NCBI GenBank assembly: GCA_044223515.1
Contig: JBGALV010000059.1
Coordinates: forward strand, 1-31,559
Length of the DNA: 31,559 nt
Origin: SHVZ01 sp044223515
GTDB taxonomy: Bacteria; Pseudomonadota; Alphaproteobacteria; SHVZ01
Direction: 5' to 3'
Shown: piece after piece, positions 8,175 to 15,015 of the stretch
Position numbering within the stretch: position 1 is the stretch's first letter
Layout of the letters: the number at the start of each line of letters is the position of its first letter
The notes under the pieces: model-generated
Told to the model about the DNA's origin: nothing
Databases searched by the model: none
What the model saw: the letters and a program-made list of their open reading frames with translations, nothing else
Position numbers and translations under genes: made by a program

Positions 8175-8494
8175 GCGGAGGGCTCCTCCCCGACGTCGGT
8201 CGCGTGAAAAACGAGGGTGGCGGAGATCACGCCCGGCAGGAGCGATATCTCGGTCAGCGCGGCGCCGACCGGATCCGATCCGTTCCCCTCTATGACGACG
8301 ACCAGCTTGCCGCGCTGGTCGCGATTGTGGATCTCGGTGCCGCCGATCCTTTCGATCGACGCCGCGACCTCATCCAATATGTCCGGGCGCGCCTGGACGA
8401 GGATGCTCGCGATCTCGGTGCCGCCGTCAGGCGACGCCATGGCGCTGGCCGAGAGCCAGCGCCCGCGAATGAATTGCCGGCGGTTTCTTTCCAT
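8171..8494 (-). CDS. napD: NapD chaperone for NapA, with an extra NapF-like N-terminal segment
   Basis: NapD binds the Tat signal of NapA and delays export until the cofactor is in place. The product has 107 residues. The ferredoxin-like NapD core covers about residues 25-100 (ASILVQARPDILDEVAASIE, then GGTEIHNRDQRGKLVVVIEG and LLPGVISATLVFH). The first 24 residues, MERNRRQFIRGRWLSAS and following, are unusual. They resemble the N-terminus of the ferredoxin NapF (RRxxLTGRWRxAS in E. coli) more than a normal NapD start. Only the ATG at 8494 precedes this segment, and it lies 3 bases after the napE stop; a later ATG (AMASPDG, around residue 19) would give a plain NapD. Function as NapD is secure; the meaning of the extension is not. 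Confidence 0.88.
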   Translation of the reverse strand: MERNRRQFIRGRWLSASAMASPDGGTEIASILVQARPDILDEVAASIERIGGTEIHNRDQRGKLVVVIEGNGSDPVGAALTEISLLPGVISATLVFHATDVGEEPSA

Positions 8495-8497
8495 GGC

Positions 8498-8677
8498 TCA
8501 GACCACCGGCGGTCCCGGCGGGCCTGCGATCATCTGGAAGATCCAGACCGCGAACCCGAAGGCGCCGACGAAGGCGACCGCGAGGCCCGGCATCACGACA
8601 CCGGTCAGGAAGAGGAACGCGAGGATCTCGCGTCGGCGCCTTTCCGGCGCATCAGGAGTTTCTGCTTCGCGCGTCAT
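8498..8677 (-). CDS. napE: NapE, small membrane protein of the nitrate reductase operon
   Basis: This 59-residue protein has a charged N-terminus (TPDAPERRRREILAF) followed by one long hydrophobic helix, ending IFQMIAGPPGPP. That pattern is characteristic of NapE/TorE-type proteins. Its function is unknown, though it recurs at the head of nap and tor operons and may assist the membrane part of the pathway. The ATG at 8677 is chosen because the longer in-frame extension, from 8752, has no family similarity. It lies between the two napD-type genes: 3 bases before napD and about 110 bases after the first napD-like gene. Confidence 0.85.
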   Translation of the reverse strand: MTREAETPDAPERRRREILAFLFLTGVVMPGLAVAFVGAFGFAVWIFQMIAGPPGPPVV

Positions 8678-8786
8678 CCGAGGCCCACCAGCAGGGATAG
8701 ATGCAATGAAAGCGGACGTTCTTCCGGATAGGAGAGGGCGGCGACTAGACATTTGTCAACCGGGGATGGCACTCGGAGTCCTCTGA

Positions 8787-9095
8787 TCAATCGACGCTGC
8801 CACAGGCCGGCTCGGCCTGCATCGCCAGGGTCGCGGACGTGACGCCTGGAATCATGGAGACCTTGCGGAGGGTGGCGGCGAGATGGCCGGTGTTGCCGTA
8901 CTGGAGGCGGAGAGCCAGCTTGCCTTGCTGATCGCGGTCGCTGACCTCGACCCCCGGGATCGCGGCGATCGCCGCAGCCGTCTGGTCGAACGCGTCGAGA
9001 GCGGCTTGGACGAGGACGCGAGCGGTACCCGGCGCCGCCTGCGCCTCCACCGGGCGCCGCGACGACCCACCCCTGGCTTTCGAATGCCGATCCAA
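8787..9095 (-). CDS. Second NapD-like chaperone, first gene of the nap operon (start uncertain)
   Basis: The core, about 80 residues, aligns with NapD. It reads ARVLVQAALDAFDQTAAAIA, then PGVEVSDRDQQGKLALRLQY and MIPGVTSATLAMQ. It shares the RDQxGKL block, the LVQA strand and the PGVxSATL strand with the napD product downstream, so the two look like paralogues. The N-terminus is unclear. Candidates are TTG at 9095 (102 residues, G-rich stretch upstream) and GTG at 9050 (87 residues, a typical NapD length). A further TTG at 9137 lies upstream of the transcription start predicted from the FNR box and was rejected. It may serve the same NapA signal peptide or a different Tat substrate. Codon pattern and position argue for a real gene. 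Confidence 0.75.
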   Translation of the reverse strand: MDRHSKARGGSSRRPVEAQAAPGTARVLVQAALDAFDQTAAAIAAIPGVEVSDRDQQGKLALRLQYGNTGHLAATLRKVSMIPGVTSATLAMQAEPACGSVD

Positions 9096-9135
9096 CCCAA
9101 CCCCCAGCCGACTCTGATCCCCCTGAAGGGCGGTC

Positions 9136-9182
9136 AACCTAGGCGGTGAACGGAGACCGGGCCTTGATATGGATCAAGGCCC
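9136..9182 (-). promoter_or_regulatory. FNR/FnrL-type box and promoter of the nap operon
   Basis: TTGAT-ATGG-ATCAA at 9164-9177 is a perfect match to the FNR consensus TTGATN4ATCAA. It is centred at 9170.5. A class II FNR promoter has its box at -41.5, which would put the transcript start near 9129 on the minus strand. A -10 hexamer is then expected at 9141-9136, and TAGGTT sits exactly there. The box lies inside a longer perfect inverted repeat (10-base arms, 9159-9168 and 9173-9182). That repeat begins about 7 bases past the pntB stop and could also fold as a hairpin at the end of the pnt transcript. Confidence 0.8.
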
Positions 9183-9188
9183 ACCCCC

Positions 9189-10592
9189 TCAATGGCCGGA
9201 ACCGAGCGCCTTGACGATTTCCTCGGTCATCTTCTTGGCATCGCCGAAGAGCATCATCGTGTTCGGGCGGAAGAAGAGCTCGTTGTCGACGCCGGCATAG
9301 CCGGATGCCATCGAACGCTTAATGAAGAGCACGGTCTTCGACTTCTCGACGTCGAGAATCGGCATGCCGTAGATCGGGCTGGTGGGATCGGTCTTCGCCG
9401 CCGGGTTGGTGACGTCGTTGGCGCCGATCACGTAGACGACATCGGTCGAGGCGAAGTCGCGGTTGATGTCCTCGAGCTCGACCACGTCCTCGTAGGGAAC
9501 GTTGGCCTCGGCCAGCAGCACGTTCATGTGACCGGGCATGCGGCCGGCCACCGGATGGATCGCGTAGCGGACCGAGACGCCTTCCTTCTTCAGGATGTCA
9601 GCCATCTCGCGAAGCGCATGCTGCGCCTGCGCCACCGCCATGCCGTAGCCCGGCACCACGATCACCGAGCTCGCGTTCTTCATGATGAAGGCCGCGTCCT
9701 CGGCCGATCCCGACTTGACCGTCTTGTCGCCGCCCGCGCCGCCGCCGGCTGGACCCGCGACCTCGCCGCCGAAGCCGCCCAGGATCACGTTGAAGATCGA
9801 GCGGTTCATCCCCTTGCACATGATGTAGCTGAGGATGGCGCCCGACGATCCGACCAGCGCGCCGGTGACGATCAGGAGGCTGTTCTCGAGCGTGAAGCCG
9901 ATACCGGCCGCGGCCCAGCCAGAATAGCTGTTCAGCATCGAGACGACGACCGGCATGTCGGCGCCGCCGATCGGCAGGATCAGCAGGAATCCGATCAGCA
10001 GCGAGAGCGCGACGATCGCCCAGAAGATCGTCGTCGACTGGTGCAGGCAGAACCAGACGACGAGCCCGACCAGCGCGATGCCCAGCAGCGCGTTCAGCGG
10101 GTGCTGCATCGGGAAGACCAGCGGCTTCCCGGTGATGACGCCCTGCAGCTTGCCGAAGGCGATGATCGAGCCGGTGAAGGTGATGGCGCCGATGGCGACG
10201 CCGAGGCTCATCTCGATCAGGCTCGCGGTCTTGATGGCTCCCGGCGCACCGATGTTATAGGCCTCCGGCGCGTAGAACGCCGCGGCCGCGACCAGCACGG
10301 CGGCAAGGCCGACCAGGCTGTGGAACGCGGCGACCAGCTGGGGCAAGGCGGTCATCTGGATCTTGAGCGCCGTGACCGCGCCGATCGCAGCGCCGATCGC
10401 GATGCCGAGGATGATCAGCCAGTAGGAGACGACGCCAGGCAGGGCCAGGGTCGTGCCGATGGCGATCGCCATGCCGACGATGCCGTAGAAATTGCCGCCG
10501 CGAGAGGTCTCGGGCGACGAGAGGCCGCGCAGGGCCATGATGAAGCAGACGGAAGCGGCGAGGTAGAGCAGCGCCGCGAGCGTGGTCGACAT
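9189..10592 (-). CDS. pntB: NAD(P) transhydrogenase subunit beta
   Basis: This membrane subunit carries the proton channel half (domain II) and the NADP(H)-binding domain III. The product has 467 residues. Roughly eight to nine membrane segments lie in residues 1-265. A glycine-rich linker (GPAGGGAGG) leads to domain III, with VIVVPGYGMAVAQAQHAL, then the HPVAGRMPGHMNVLLAEANV loop and the VYVIGANDVTNPAA segment, all family signatures. Together with PntAA and PntAB it uses the proton gradient to reduce NADP+ with NADH. It is the last gene of the pnt operon, 12 bases after pntAB. The nap promoter follows at once. Confidence 0.97.
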   Translation of the reverse strand: MSTTLAALLYLAASVCFIMALRGLSSPETSRGGNFYGIVGMAIAIGTTLALPGVVSYWLIILGIAIGAAIGAVTALKIQMTALPQLVAAFHSLVGLAAVLVAAAAFYAPEAYNIGAPGAIKTASLIEMSLGVAIGAITFTGSIIAFGKLQGVITGKPLVFPMQHPLNALLGIALVGLVVWFCLHQSTTIFWAIVALSLLIGFLLILPIGGADMPVVVSMLNSYSGWAAAGIGFTLENSLLIVTGALVGSSGAILSYIMCKGMNRSIFNVILGGFGGEVAGPAGGGAGGDKTVKSGSAEDAAFIMKNASSVIVVPGYGMAVAQAQHALREMADILKKEGVSVRYAIHPVAGRMPGHMNVLLAEANVPYEDVVELEDINRDFASTDVVYVIGANDVTNPAAKTDPTSPIYGMPILDVEKSKTVLFIKRSMASGYAGVDNELFFRPNTMMLFGDAKKMTEEIVKALGSGH

Positions 10593-10604
10593 TGCGGCGG
10601 CTCC

Positions 10605-10904
10605 CTATTTCTTCTTCTTGAACATCTGCAGCATGCGCTGCGTGACGATGAAGCCGCCAAAGATGTTGACGGAGGCGAGGATCACCGCGAGGAAGCCCAT
10701 CACCTTCGAGAAGTCCATGCCCGCCGGCCCGGCGGCGATCAGCGCGCCGACGACGATGACCGAGGAGACCGCGTTGGTGACGCTCATCAGCGGCGAATGC
10801 AGCGCCGGCGTCACCCGCCAGACCACGTAGTATCCCACGAAGCAGGCCAGCACGAAGACGGTAAGCCCGAAGACTGTCGGGTCGACGCCGTTGGTGTGTT
10901 CCAT
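10605..10904 (-). CDS. pntAB: NAD(P) transhydrogenase subunit alpha part 2 (membrane part)
   Basis: This 99-residue protein has three membrane segments and is the small membrane subunit of the split, three-gene transhydrogenase known from Rhodospirillum rubrum. Typical motifs include FVGYYVVWRVTPALHSPLMS and VTNAVSSVIVVGALI. It ends in a lysine run (MLQMFKKKK). The ATG at 10904 gives the standard start; the same frame continues open upstream but is antisense or out of frame with pntAA. It lies 14 bases after pntAA and 12 bases before pntB. Confidence 0.95.
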   Translation of the reverse strand: MEHTNGVDPTVFGLTVFVLACFVGYYVVWRVTPALHSPLMSVTNAVSSVIVVGALIAAGPAGMDFSKVMGFLAVILASVNIFGGFIVTQRMLQMFKKKK

Positions 10905-10918
10905 CTGGGCTATCCCCC

Positions 10919-12049
10919 TCAGCCGGCGAAGGACGGGTGAACCACCGCCCCGCCCTCGGTCAGCAGCGTCGCCGCGACGATCTCGTCCTTGCGGTCGACC
11001 GTGAGTGCCTTGGTTTCCTTGTCGATGAGCGGCGAAAGGAAGGTCAGCACGTTGCGGGCGTAGAGCGCACTCGAGTCGACCGCGATCCGGCTCGGCACGT
11101 TGAGGTGCCCGACCAGCTTCACGCCATGCTTCTCGACGACCTTGCCCTTCTCCGAGATCGGGCAGTTGCCGCCCTGCTCGACCGCGAGGTCGACGATCAC
11201 CGAGCCCGGCTTCATGTCCCTGACCATCGCCTCGGTCACGATCACCGGCGCGGGCCGGCCGGGAATCAGCGCCGTGCAGATCACGATGTCGGTCTTCTTG
11301 AGCGTCTCGGCGAGCTTCGCCGCCTGCTTCTGCTTGTATTCCTCGCTCATCTCCTTGGCGTAGCCGCCTGCGGTCTCGGCCCCCTTGGAGGCGGCCTCGT
11401 CGACCTCGATGAACGTGGCGCCGAGCGACTGCACCTGCTCCTTGACCGCGGCGCGCACGTCGAAGGCGGAGACGATGGCGCCGAGGCGCTTGGCGGTCGC
11501 GATCGCCTGCAATCCTGCGACGCCGGCTCCGATCACGCAGACGCGGGCCGGCGGCACGGTGCCGGCGGCGGTCATCATCATCGGAAAGGCGCGCCCGAAC
11601 TCGTAGGCGGCGTCCAGCACCGCGCGATACCCAGCGAGATTGGACTGCGAGGAGAGCACGTCCATGCTCTGCGCGCGGGTGATGCGCGGCACGAGCTCGA
11701 GCGAGAAGGCCTGGATCTTCCGCTCGGCGATCGTCTTCAGCTGATCCTTGTCGGCATAGGGTGCCAGCAGGCCGATCAGCGCCGCACCTTCCTTGAAGAG
11801 CGGGATGTCGGCCGGGTCGGGCCGCTGCACCGAGATCACGACGTCGGCGCCCGACAGCGCGGTCGCGCGGTCGGCGGCCAGCACGGCGCCGGCGTCCTGG
11901 TAGGCCTGGTCGGGGATCGAGGCGCCGGCACCGGCGCCGCTCTCGACCACCACGTCGAGGCCGAGCCCCTTCATTTTCCTGACGGTCTCGGGCGAGGCGG
12001 CGACGCGTCGCTCGTCGGCCCGACGTTCCTTGAGCACGGCGACTTTCAT
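10919..12049 (-). CDS. pntAA: NAD(P) transhydrogenase subunit alpha part 1 (soluble NAD-binding part)
   Basis: This is the NAD(H)-binding domain I of transhydrogenase, 376 residues. It begins MKVAVLKERRADERRVAASP, like alanine dehydrogenase/PntA proteins. Key features are RAQSMDVLSSQSNLAGYRAV (containing the RQD-loop region) and the Rossmann motif VIGAGVAGLQAIATAKRLGA near residues 175-194. The ATG at 12049 was chosen because the upstream in-frame extension has no family similarity. A G-rich ribosome site (GGGGGAG) lies about 12 bases before it. It is the first gene of pntAA-pntAB-pntB. Confidence 0.97.
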   Translation of the reverse strand: MKVAVLKERRADERRVAASPETVRKMKGLGLDVVVESGAGAGASIPDQAYQDAGAVLAADRATALSGADVVISVQRPDPADIPLFKEGAALIGLLAPYADKDQLKTIAERKIQAFSLELVPRITRAQSMDVLSSQSNLAGYRAVLDAAYEFGRAFPMMMTAAGTVPPARVCVIGAGVAGLQAIATAKRLGAIVSAFDVRAAVKEQVQSLGATFIEVDEAASKGAETAGGYAKEMSEEYKQKQAAKLAETLKKTDIVICTALIPGRPAPVIVTEAMVRDMKPGSVIVDLAVEQGGNCPISEKGKVVEKHGVKLVGHLNVPSRIAVDSSALYARNVLTFLSPLIDKETKALTVDRKDEIVAATLLTEGGAVVHPSFAG

Positions 12050-12133
12050 CGGCAGATCGACGCTCCCCCGGGCGATTGCGCGCAAACAATGCCCGGCGGA
12101 CAAGAATTTGTGAAGCCCGAGGAAAATCGCCCG

Positions 12134-12164
12134 AAACGAGAAGGGGCGCCCGAAGGCGCCCCTT
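12134..12164 (-). terminator. Intrinsic terminator of amtB
   Basis: On the minus strand, a perfect 10-bp stem (AAGGGGCGCC and GGCGCCCCTT, 12164-12141) closes on a stable TTCG loop and is followed by CTCGTTT. It lies about 25 bases after the amtB stop and separates amtB from the pnt operon. Confidence 0.85.
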
Positions 12165-12188
12165 CCCCCCAGACGCGATGCCGATCGC

Positions 12189-13484
12189 CTAGTGCACGAC
12201 CTCGCCGTGGAGGTTGAGGTCGAGCCCCTCCCGTTCGGTATCAGCATCGACGCGGAGTCCGATCGCCATATCGATGATCTTGGCGATGATGAAGGTGACG
12301 ATGGCGTCGTAGGCGACAACCACCGCGACACCGTAGATCTGGGTGATGATCTGGCTGGCATTGCCGTCGATCAGGCCGGACTTGCCCTCGCCGCCGATCG
12401 CCGCCACGGCGAAGACGCCGGTCAGGATCGCGCCGACGATGCCGCCGATCCCGTGCACGCCGAAGGCGTCCAGGGAGTCGTCGTAGCCCAGCATGCGCTT
12501 GAGCGCGGTCGCCGCCCACCAGCAGACGATGCCGGCGACGAGGCCGATGACGAGCGCGCCGCCGGGAGCGACGAAGCCCGAGGCCGGCGTGATCGCGACG
12601 AGGCCGGCGATCGCGCCCGAGACGATGCCGAGCACGGACGGCTTACCCTTGGCCGCCCATTCGACGAACATCCAGGAGAGCGCGGCGGCAGCGGCGGCGA
12701 TCTGCGTGACCGCCATCGCCATGCCGGCCGAGGCGCCGGCCGAGACGGCCGAGCCCGCGTTGAAGCCGAACCAGCCGACCCACAGCAGCGAAGCGCCGGT
12801 GAGCGTCAGGATCAGGTTGTGCGGCGTGAAGGGCTCCTTGGGGTAGCCCCTGCGCTTGCCGACCATGATCGCCAGGACCAGGCCCGCGACGCCGGCATTG
12901 ATGTGGACGACGGTGCCGCCGGCATAGTCGAGCACGTTGGCGGTGCCGAGGAAGCCGCCGCCCCAGACCCAGTGCGCGACCGGCGAGTACACCAGCAGCG
13001 ACCAGAGGCCCATGAACCACAGCATCGCCGAGAACTTCATGCGATCGACGAAGGCGCCGGCGATCAGCGCGGGCGTGATGATCGCGAAAGTCATCTGGTA
13101 GGTCATGAAGACCGATTCGGGGATCGTCTTCGCGTTGGCGTGGATCGCGTCCACGCCCATGCCCCGGAGCAGCGCGCGGCTGAGATCGCCCACATAGGCG
13201 CCGCCCTCGGTGAAGGCGAGGCTGTAGCCCGCGATCATCCAGAGGATGGTCACGAGGCAGCAGGTCGCGAAGGAGTGCATGACCACCGAAAGCACGTTCA
13301 TCTTGCGGACCATGCCGCCGTAGAACAGCGCCAGGCCCGGAATGGTCATCATCAGCACGAGCGCGGTCGAGGTGAGCATCCAGGCGGTGTCGCCGGTATC
13401 AAGTTTGGGCGTGGCGTCCTGCGCCATCGCCGCCGTCGGAGCCAATGCCGCCAAGGCGGCCCAGGCCAAGAAACCTCTCTTCAC
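12189..13484 (-). CDS. amtB: Ammonium transporter AmtB
   Basis: This trimeric inner-membrane channel carries ammonium. It has 431 residues with a cleavable signal peptide (about residues 1-21, AAMAQDA), then eleven membrane segments. The twin-histidine pore residues are visible in GGTVVHINAGVAGL and DAFGVHGIGGIVGA. The LALFYGGMVR signature is present early. The start is GTG at 13484, with a GGGAGG ribosome site upstream. Members of this family are normally cotranscribed with the PII gene glnK, but no PII gene lies next to this one. A sigma54-like promoter upstream suggests nitrogen control. Confidence 0.95.
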   Translation of the reverse strand: MKRGFLAWAALAALAPTAAMAQDATPKLDTGDTAWMLTSTALVLMMTIPGLALFYGGMVRKMNVLSVVMHSFATCCLVTILWMIAGYSLAFTEGGAYVGDLSRALLRGMGVDAIHANAKTIPESVFMTYQMTFAIITPALIAGAFVDRMKFSAMLWFMGLWSLLVYSPVAHWVWGGGFLGTANVLDYAGGTVVHINAGVAGLVLAIMVGKRRGYPKEPFTPHNLILTLTGASLLWVGWFGFNAGSAVSAGASAGMAMAVTQIAAAAAALSWMFVEWAAKGKPSVLGIVSGAIAGLVAITPASGFVAPGGALVIGLVAGIVCWWAATALKRMLGYDDSLDAFGVHGIGGIVGAILTGVFAVAAIGGEGKSGLIDGNASQIITQIYGVAVVVAYDAIVTFIIAKIIDMAIGLRVDADTEREGLDLNLHGEVVH

Positions 13485-13555
13485 GCTTCCACCCTCCCGG
13501 TAACGATCGTCGTGCCGACGCGACAGGCCGCGCCTGTTGCGATGCAGCAGGGAAT

Positions 13556-13571
13556 AACAAGTTCCATGCCA
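13556..13571 (-). promoter_or_regulatory. Possible sigma54 (RpoN) promoter of amtB
   Basis: On the minus strand TGGCAT-N5-TTGTT gives GG and GT separated by 10 bases. The sigma54 consensus is TGGCAC-N5-TTGCW (GG-N10-GC). The match is close but has T for C in the -12 element. It lies about 75 bases before the amtB start, a plausible distance. RpoN/NtrC control of amtB is common in proteobacteria. I found no clear NtrC site. Confidence 0.35.
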
Positions 13572-13591
13572 GGGAGGCCGGGCCCGGAATC

Positions 13592-13605
13592 CCGGGAATT
13601 CCCGG
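13592..13605. repeat. 14-bp perfect palindrome upstream of amtB
   Basis: CCGGGAATTCCCGG reads the same on both strands. It lies upstream of the sigma54-like element and downstream of the ABC1 kinase gene stop. It may be an operator, part of the kinase gene's transcript end, or chance in GC-rich DNA. No known binding consensus is matched with confidence. Confidence 0.3.
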
Positions 13606-13670
13606 CTTAAGGGCCGAAAATCTGCCTATTTTTTCGGCGACGATATCCACATCGCCGTGTTTCTAGGCAG

Positions 13671-15014
13671 TCAGGCGGGGAGATCCAGGCCGGCGGCGGT
13701 GAAGGCATGGGCCTGCCGGTCAGCCAGCCGGGACTCCTCGAAATCGCCGATGAGGTCCTGGAACAGCCGGTACCAGTTGATCTCGGCCTTGAGGCGCAGG
13801 AACACGGCGCCGAGGCCGACGGCGGCGCGGTCCATCAGCACGAACTCGCGCGGCGGGGCGATGCCGCCGAGGCGCCTCAGCTCCGAGTGGACCCGGGTCG
13901 CGACCTGGCGGCCGTAGGTCGTGCCGCCGCCTTCCTGGATCGCCTGGACGCGGTCTTCCATCAGCGGCGCGTAGACGAAGCGGGCCCAGAGGTTGAGGAC
14001 ATCGATCACCTCGCGGTCGAGCATCTCGAAGCCCCAGGTCCGGTAGGCCTGGACCGCGAGTTCCTCGTCGCCGTCACGGAGCGCCTTGTAGAGGTCGATC
14101 ACGCCGCGGACGAAGGACGGCCTGAAGACACGGATGCAGCCGAAGTCGAGCAGGTTGAGCGTGCCATCCTTTGCCAGCGTGTAGTTGCCGAGATGCGGAT
14201 CGCCATGGATCACGCCGTAGCGATAGAATGGCACGTACCAGGCGCGGAACAGCCGCAGCGCGACGGCGTTCCGCTCCTCGACGGGCGCCGCCTCGATCTC
14301 GGTCAGCTTGACGCCGTCGATCCAGCTCATCGTCAGCAGCCGGCCGGTCGACAACTCGTCGACCGGCTCCGGCACCGCGATGCCCGCTTCGTCCGCCAGC
14401 ATATGGCGGTAGAGGCGGATGTGCTTCGCCTCGCGCCGGTAGTCGAGTTCCTCGCGCAGCCGCTCGGAGATCTCCTGGTGGATGCGCCCGGTCATGATCG
14501 CCTGGTCGAAGCGCTCGTAGACCGAGAAGGCGAGCTTGAGCTGGCGCAGATCCGCCTCCACCGTCGCCGCCATGTCCGGGTACTGCAGCTTGCAGGCGAC
14601 GACGCGGCCGTCCTTGAGCGTCGCCCTGTGCACCTGGCCCAGAGACGCGGCGGCGGCAGCCGCATGCGGGAAGTCGGCGAAGCGGCTTTGCCAGTCAGGC
14701 CCGAGCTCGGTCGCCATCCGGCGCTTCACGAACGGCCAGCCCATCGCCGGCGCGTTCGACTGCAGCTCGGCGAGCTCGCGCACATAGGCATCGGGCAGCG
14801 CGTCGGGCAGCGTCGACATCATCTGCGCCACCTTCATCAGCGGGCCCTTGAGCCCGCCGAGCGCGGCCTTCAGCTGGGCGGCGTGGCGCTCCTGGTCGAG
14901 CGGAAGCCCCAGCATCCGTCCGCCGGCCAGACGCGCCGCGAGGCCGCCGACGGCGGTGCCGACGCGGGCATAGCGGGCGATGCGGCCGCCGAGCGTGTTC
15001 TCGTCGTCAGACAC
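13671..15014 (-). CDS. ABC1/UbiB/AarF-family atypical kinase
   Basis: The product has 447 residues and belongs to the UbiB/ADCK (COQ8) family, linked to ubiquinone biosynthesis and lipid homeostasis. Features in order are a KxGQ-like N-terminal helix (GPLMKVAQMMSTLPDALP), the alanine-rich nucleotide loop (AAAAAASLGQVHRATLKDGR), the VACKLQYP lysine, the GVIHGDPHLGNY catalytic loop and NLLDFGCIRVF in place of DFG. The KxGQ motif reads KVAQ here. The long membrane tail of UbiB proper is absent, so it resembles the soluble ADCK3-type members. The start is GTG at 15014, one base after the oligoendopeptidase stop, so the two genes are cotranscribed. Confidence 0.9.
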   Translation of the reverse strand: MSDDENTLGGRIARYARVGTAVGGLAARLAGGRMLGLPLDQERHAAQLKAALGGLKGPLMKVAQMMSTLPDALPDAYVRELAELQSNAPAMGWPFVKRRMATELGPDWQSRFADFPHAAAAAASLGQVHRATLKDGRVVACKLQYPDMAATVEADLRQLKLAFSVYERFDQAIMTGRIHQEISERLREELDYRREAKHIRLYRHMLADEAGIAVPEPVDELSTGRLLTMSWIDGVKLTEIEAAPVEERNAVALRLFRAWYVPFYRYGVIHGDPHLGNYTLAKDGTLNLLDFGCIRVFRPSFVRGVIDLYKALRDGDEELAVQAYRTWGFEMLDREVIDVLNLWARFVYAPLMEDRVQAIQEGGGTTYGRQVATRVHSELRRLGGIAPPREFVLMDRAAVGLGAVFLRLKAEINWYRLFQDLIGDFEESRLADRQAHAFTAAGLDLPA

Positions 15015-15015
15015 G

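Noticed and set aside
6231..8207. A 658-residue open frame on the plus strand opposite napA
   Set aside because: It is an antisense shadow of napA in GC-rich DNA. Its translation is dominated by H, D, R, A, V and L with no domain, and napA is certain.
9096..9137. TTG at 9137 as start of the first napD-like gene
   Set aside because: It overlaps the predicted -10 element and lies before the transcript start expected from the FNR box.
9192..10940. A 582-residue open frame opposite pntB/pntAB
   Set aside because: The translation is almost only R, D, E, A, G and H, the mark of a non-coding antisense frame opposite a membrane protein.
12192..13610. A 472-residue open frame opposite amtB
   Set aside because: Same antisense composition bias; amtB has all its signature residues on the other strand.
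13615..13670. A terminator for the ABC1 kinase gene (CGGCGA...TCGCCG stem)
   Set aside because: On the kinase strand the stem is followed by A residues rather than T; on the other strand there is no gene to terminate. The evidence is too weak to list.
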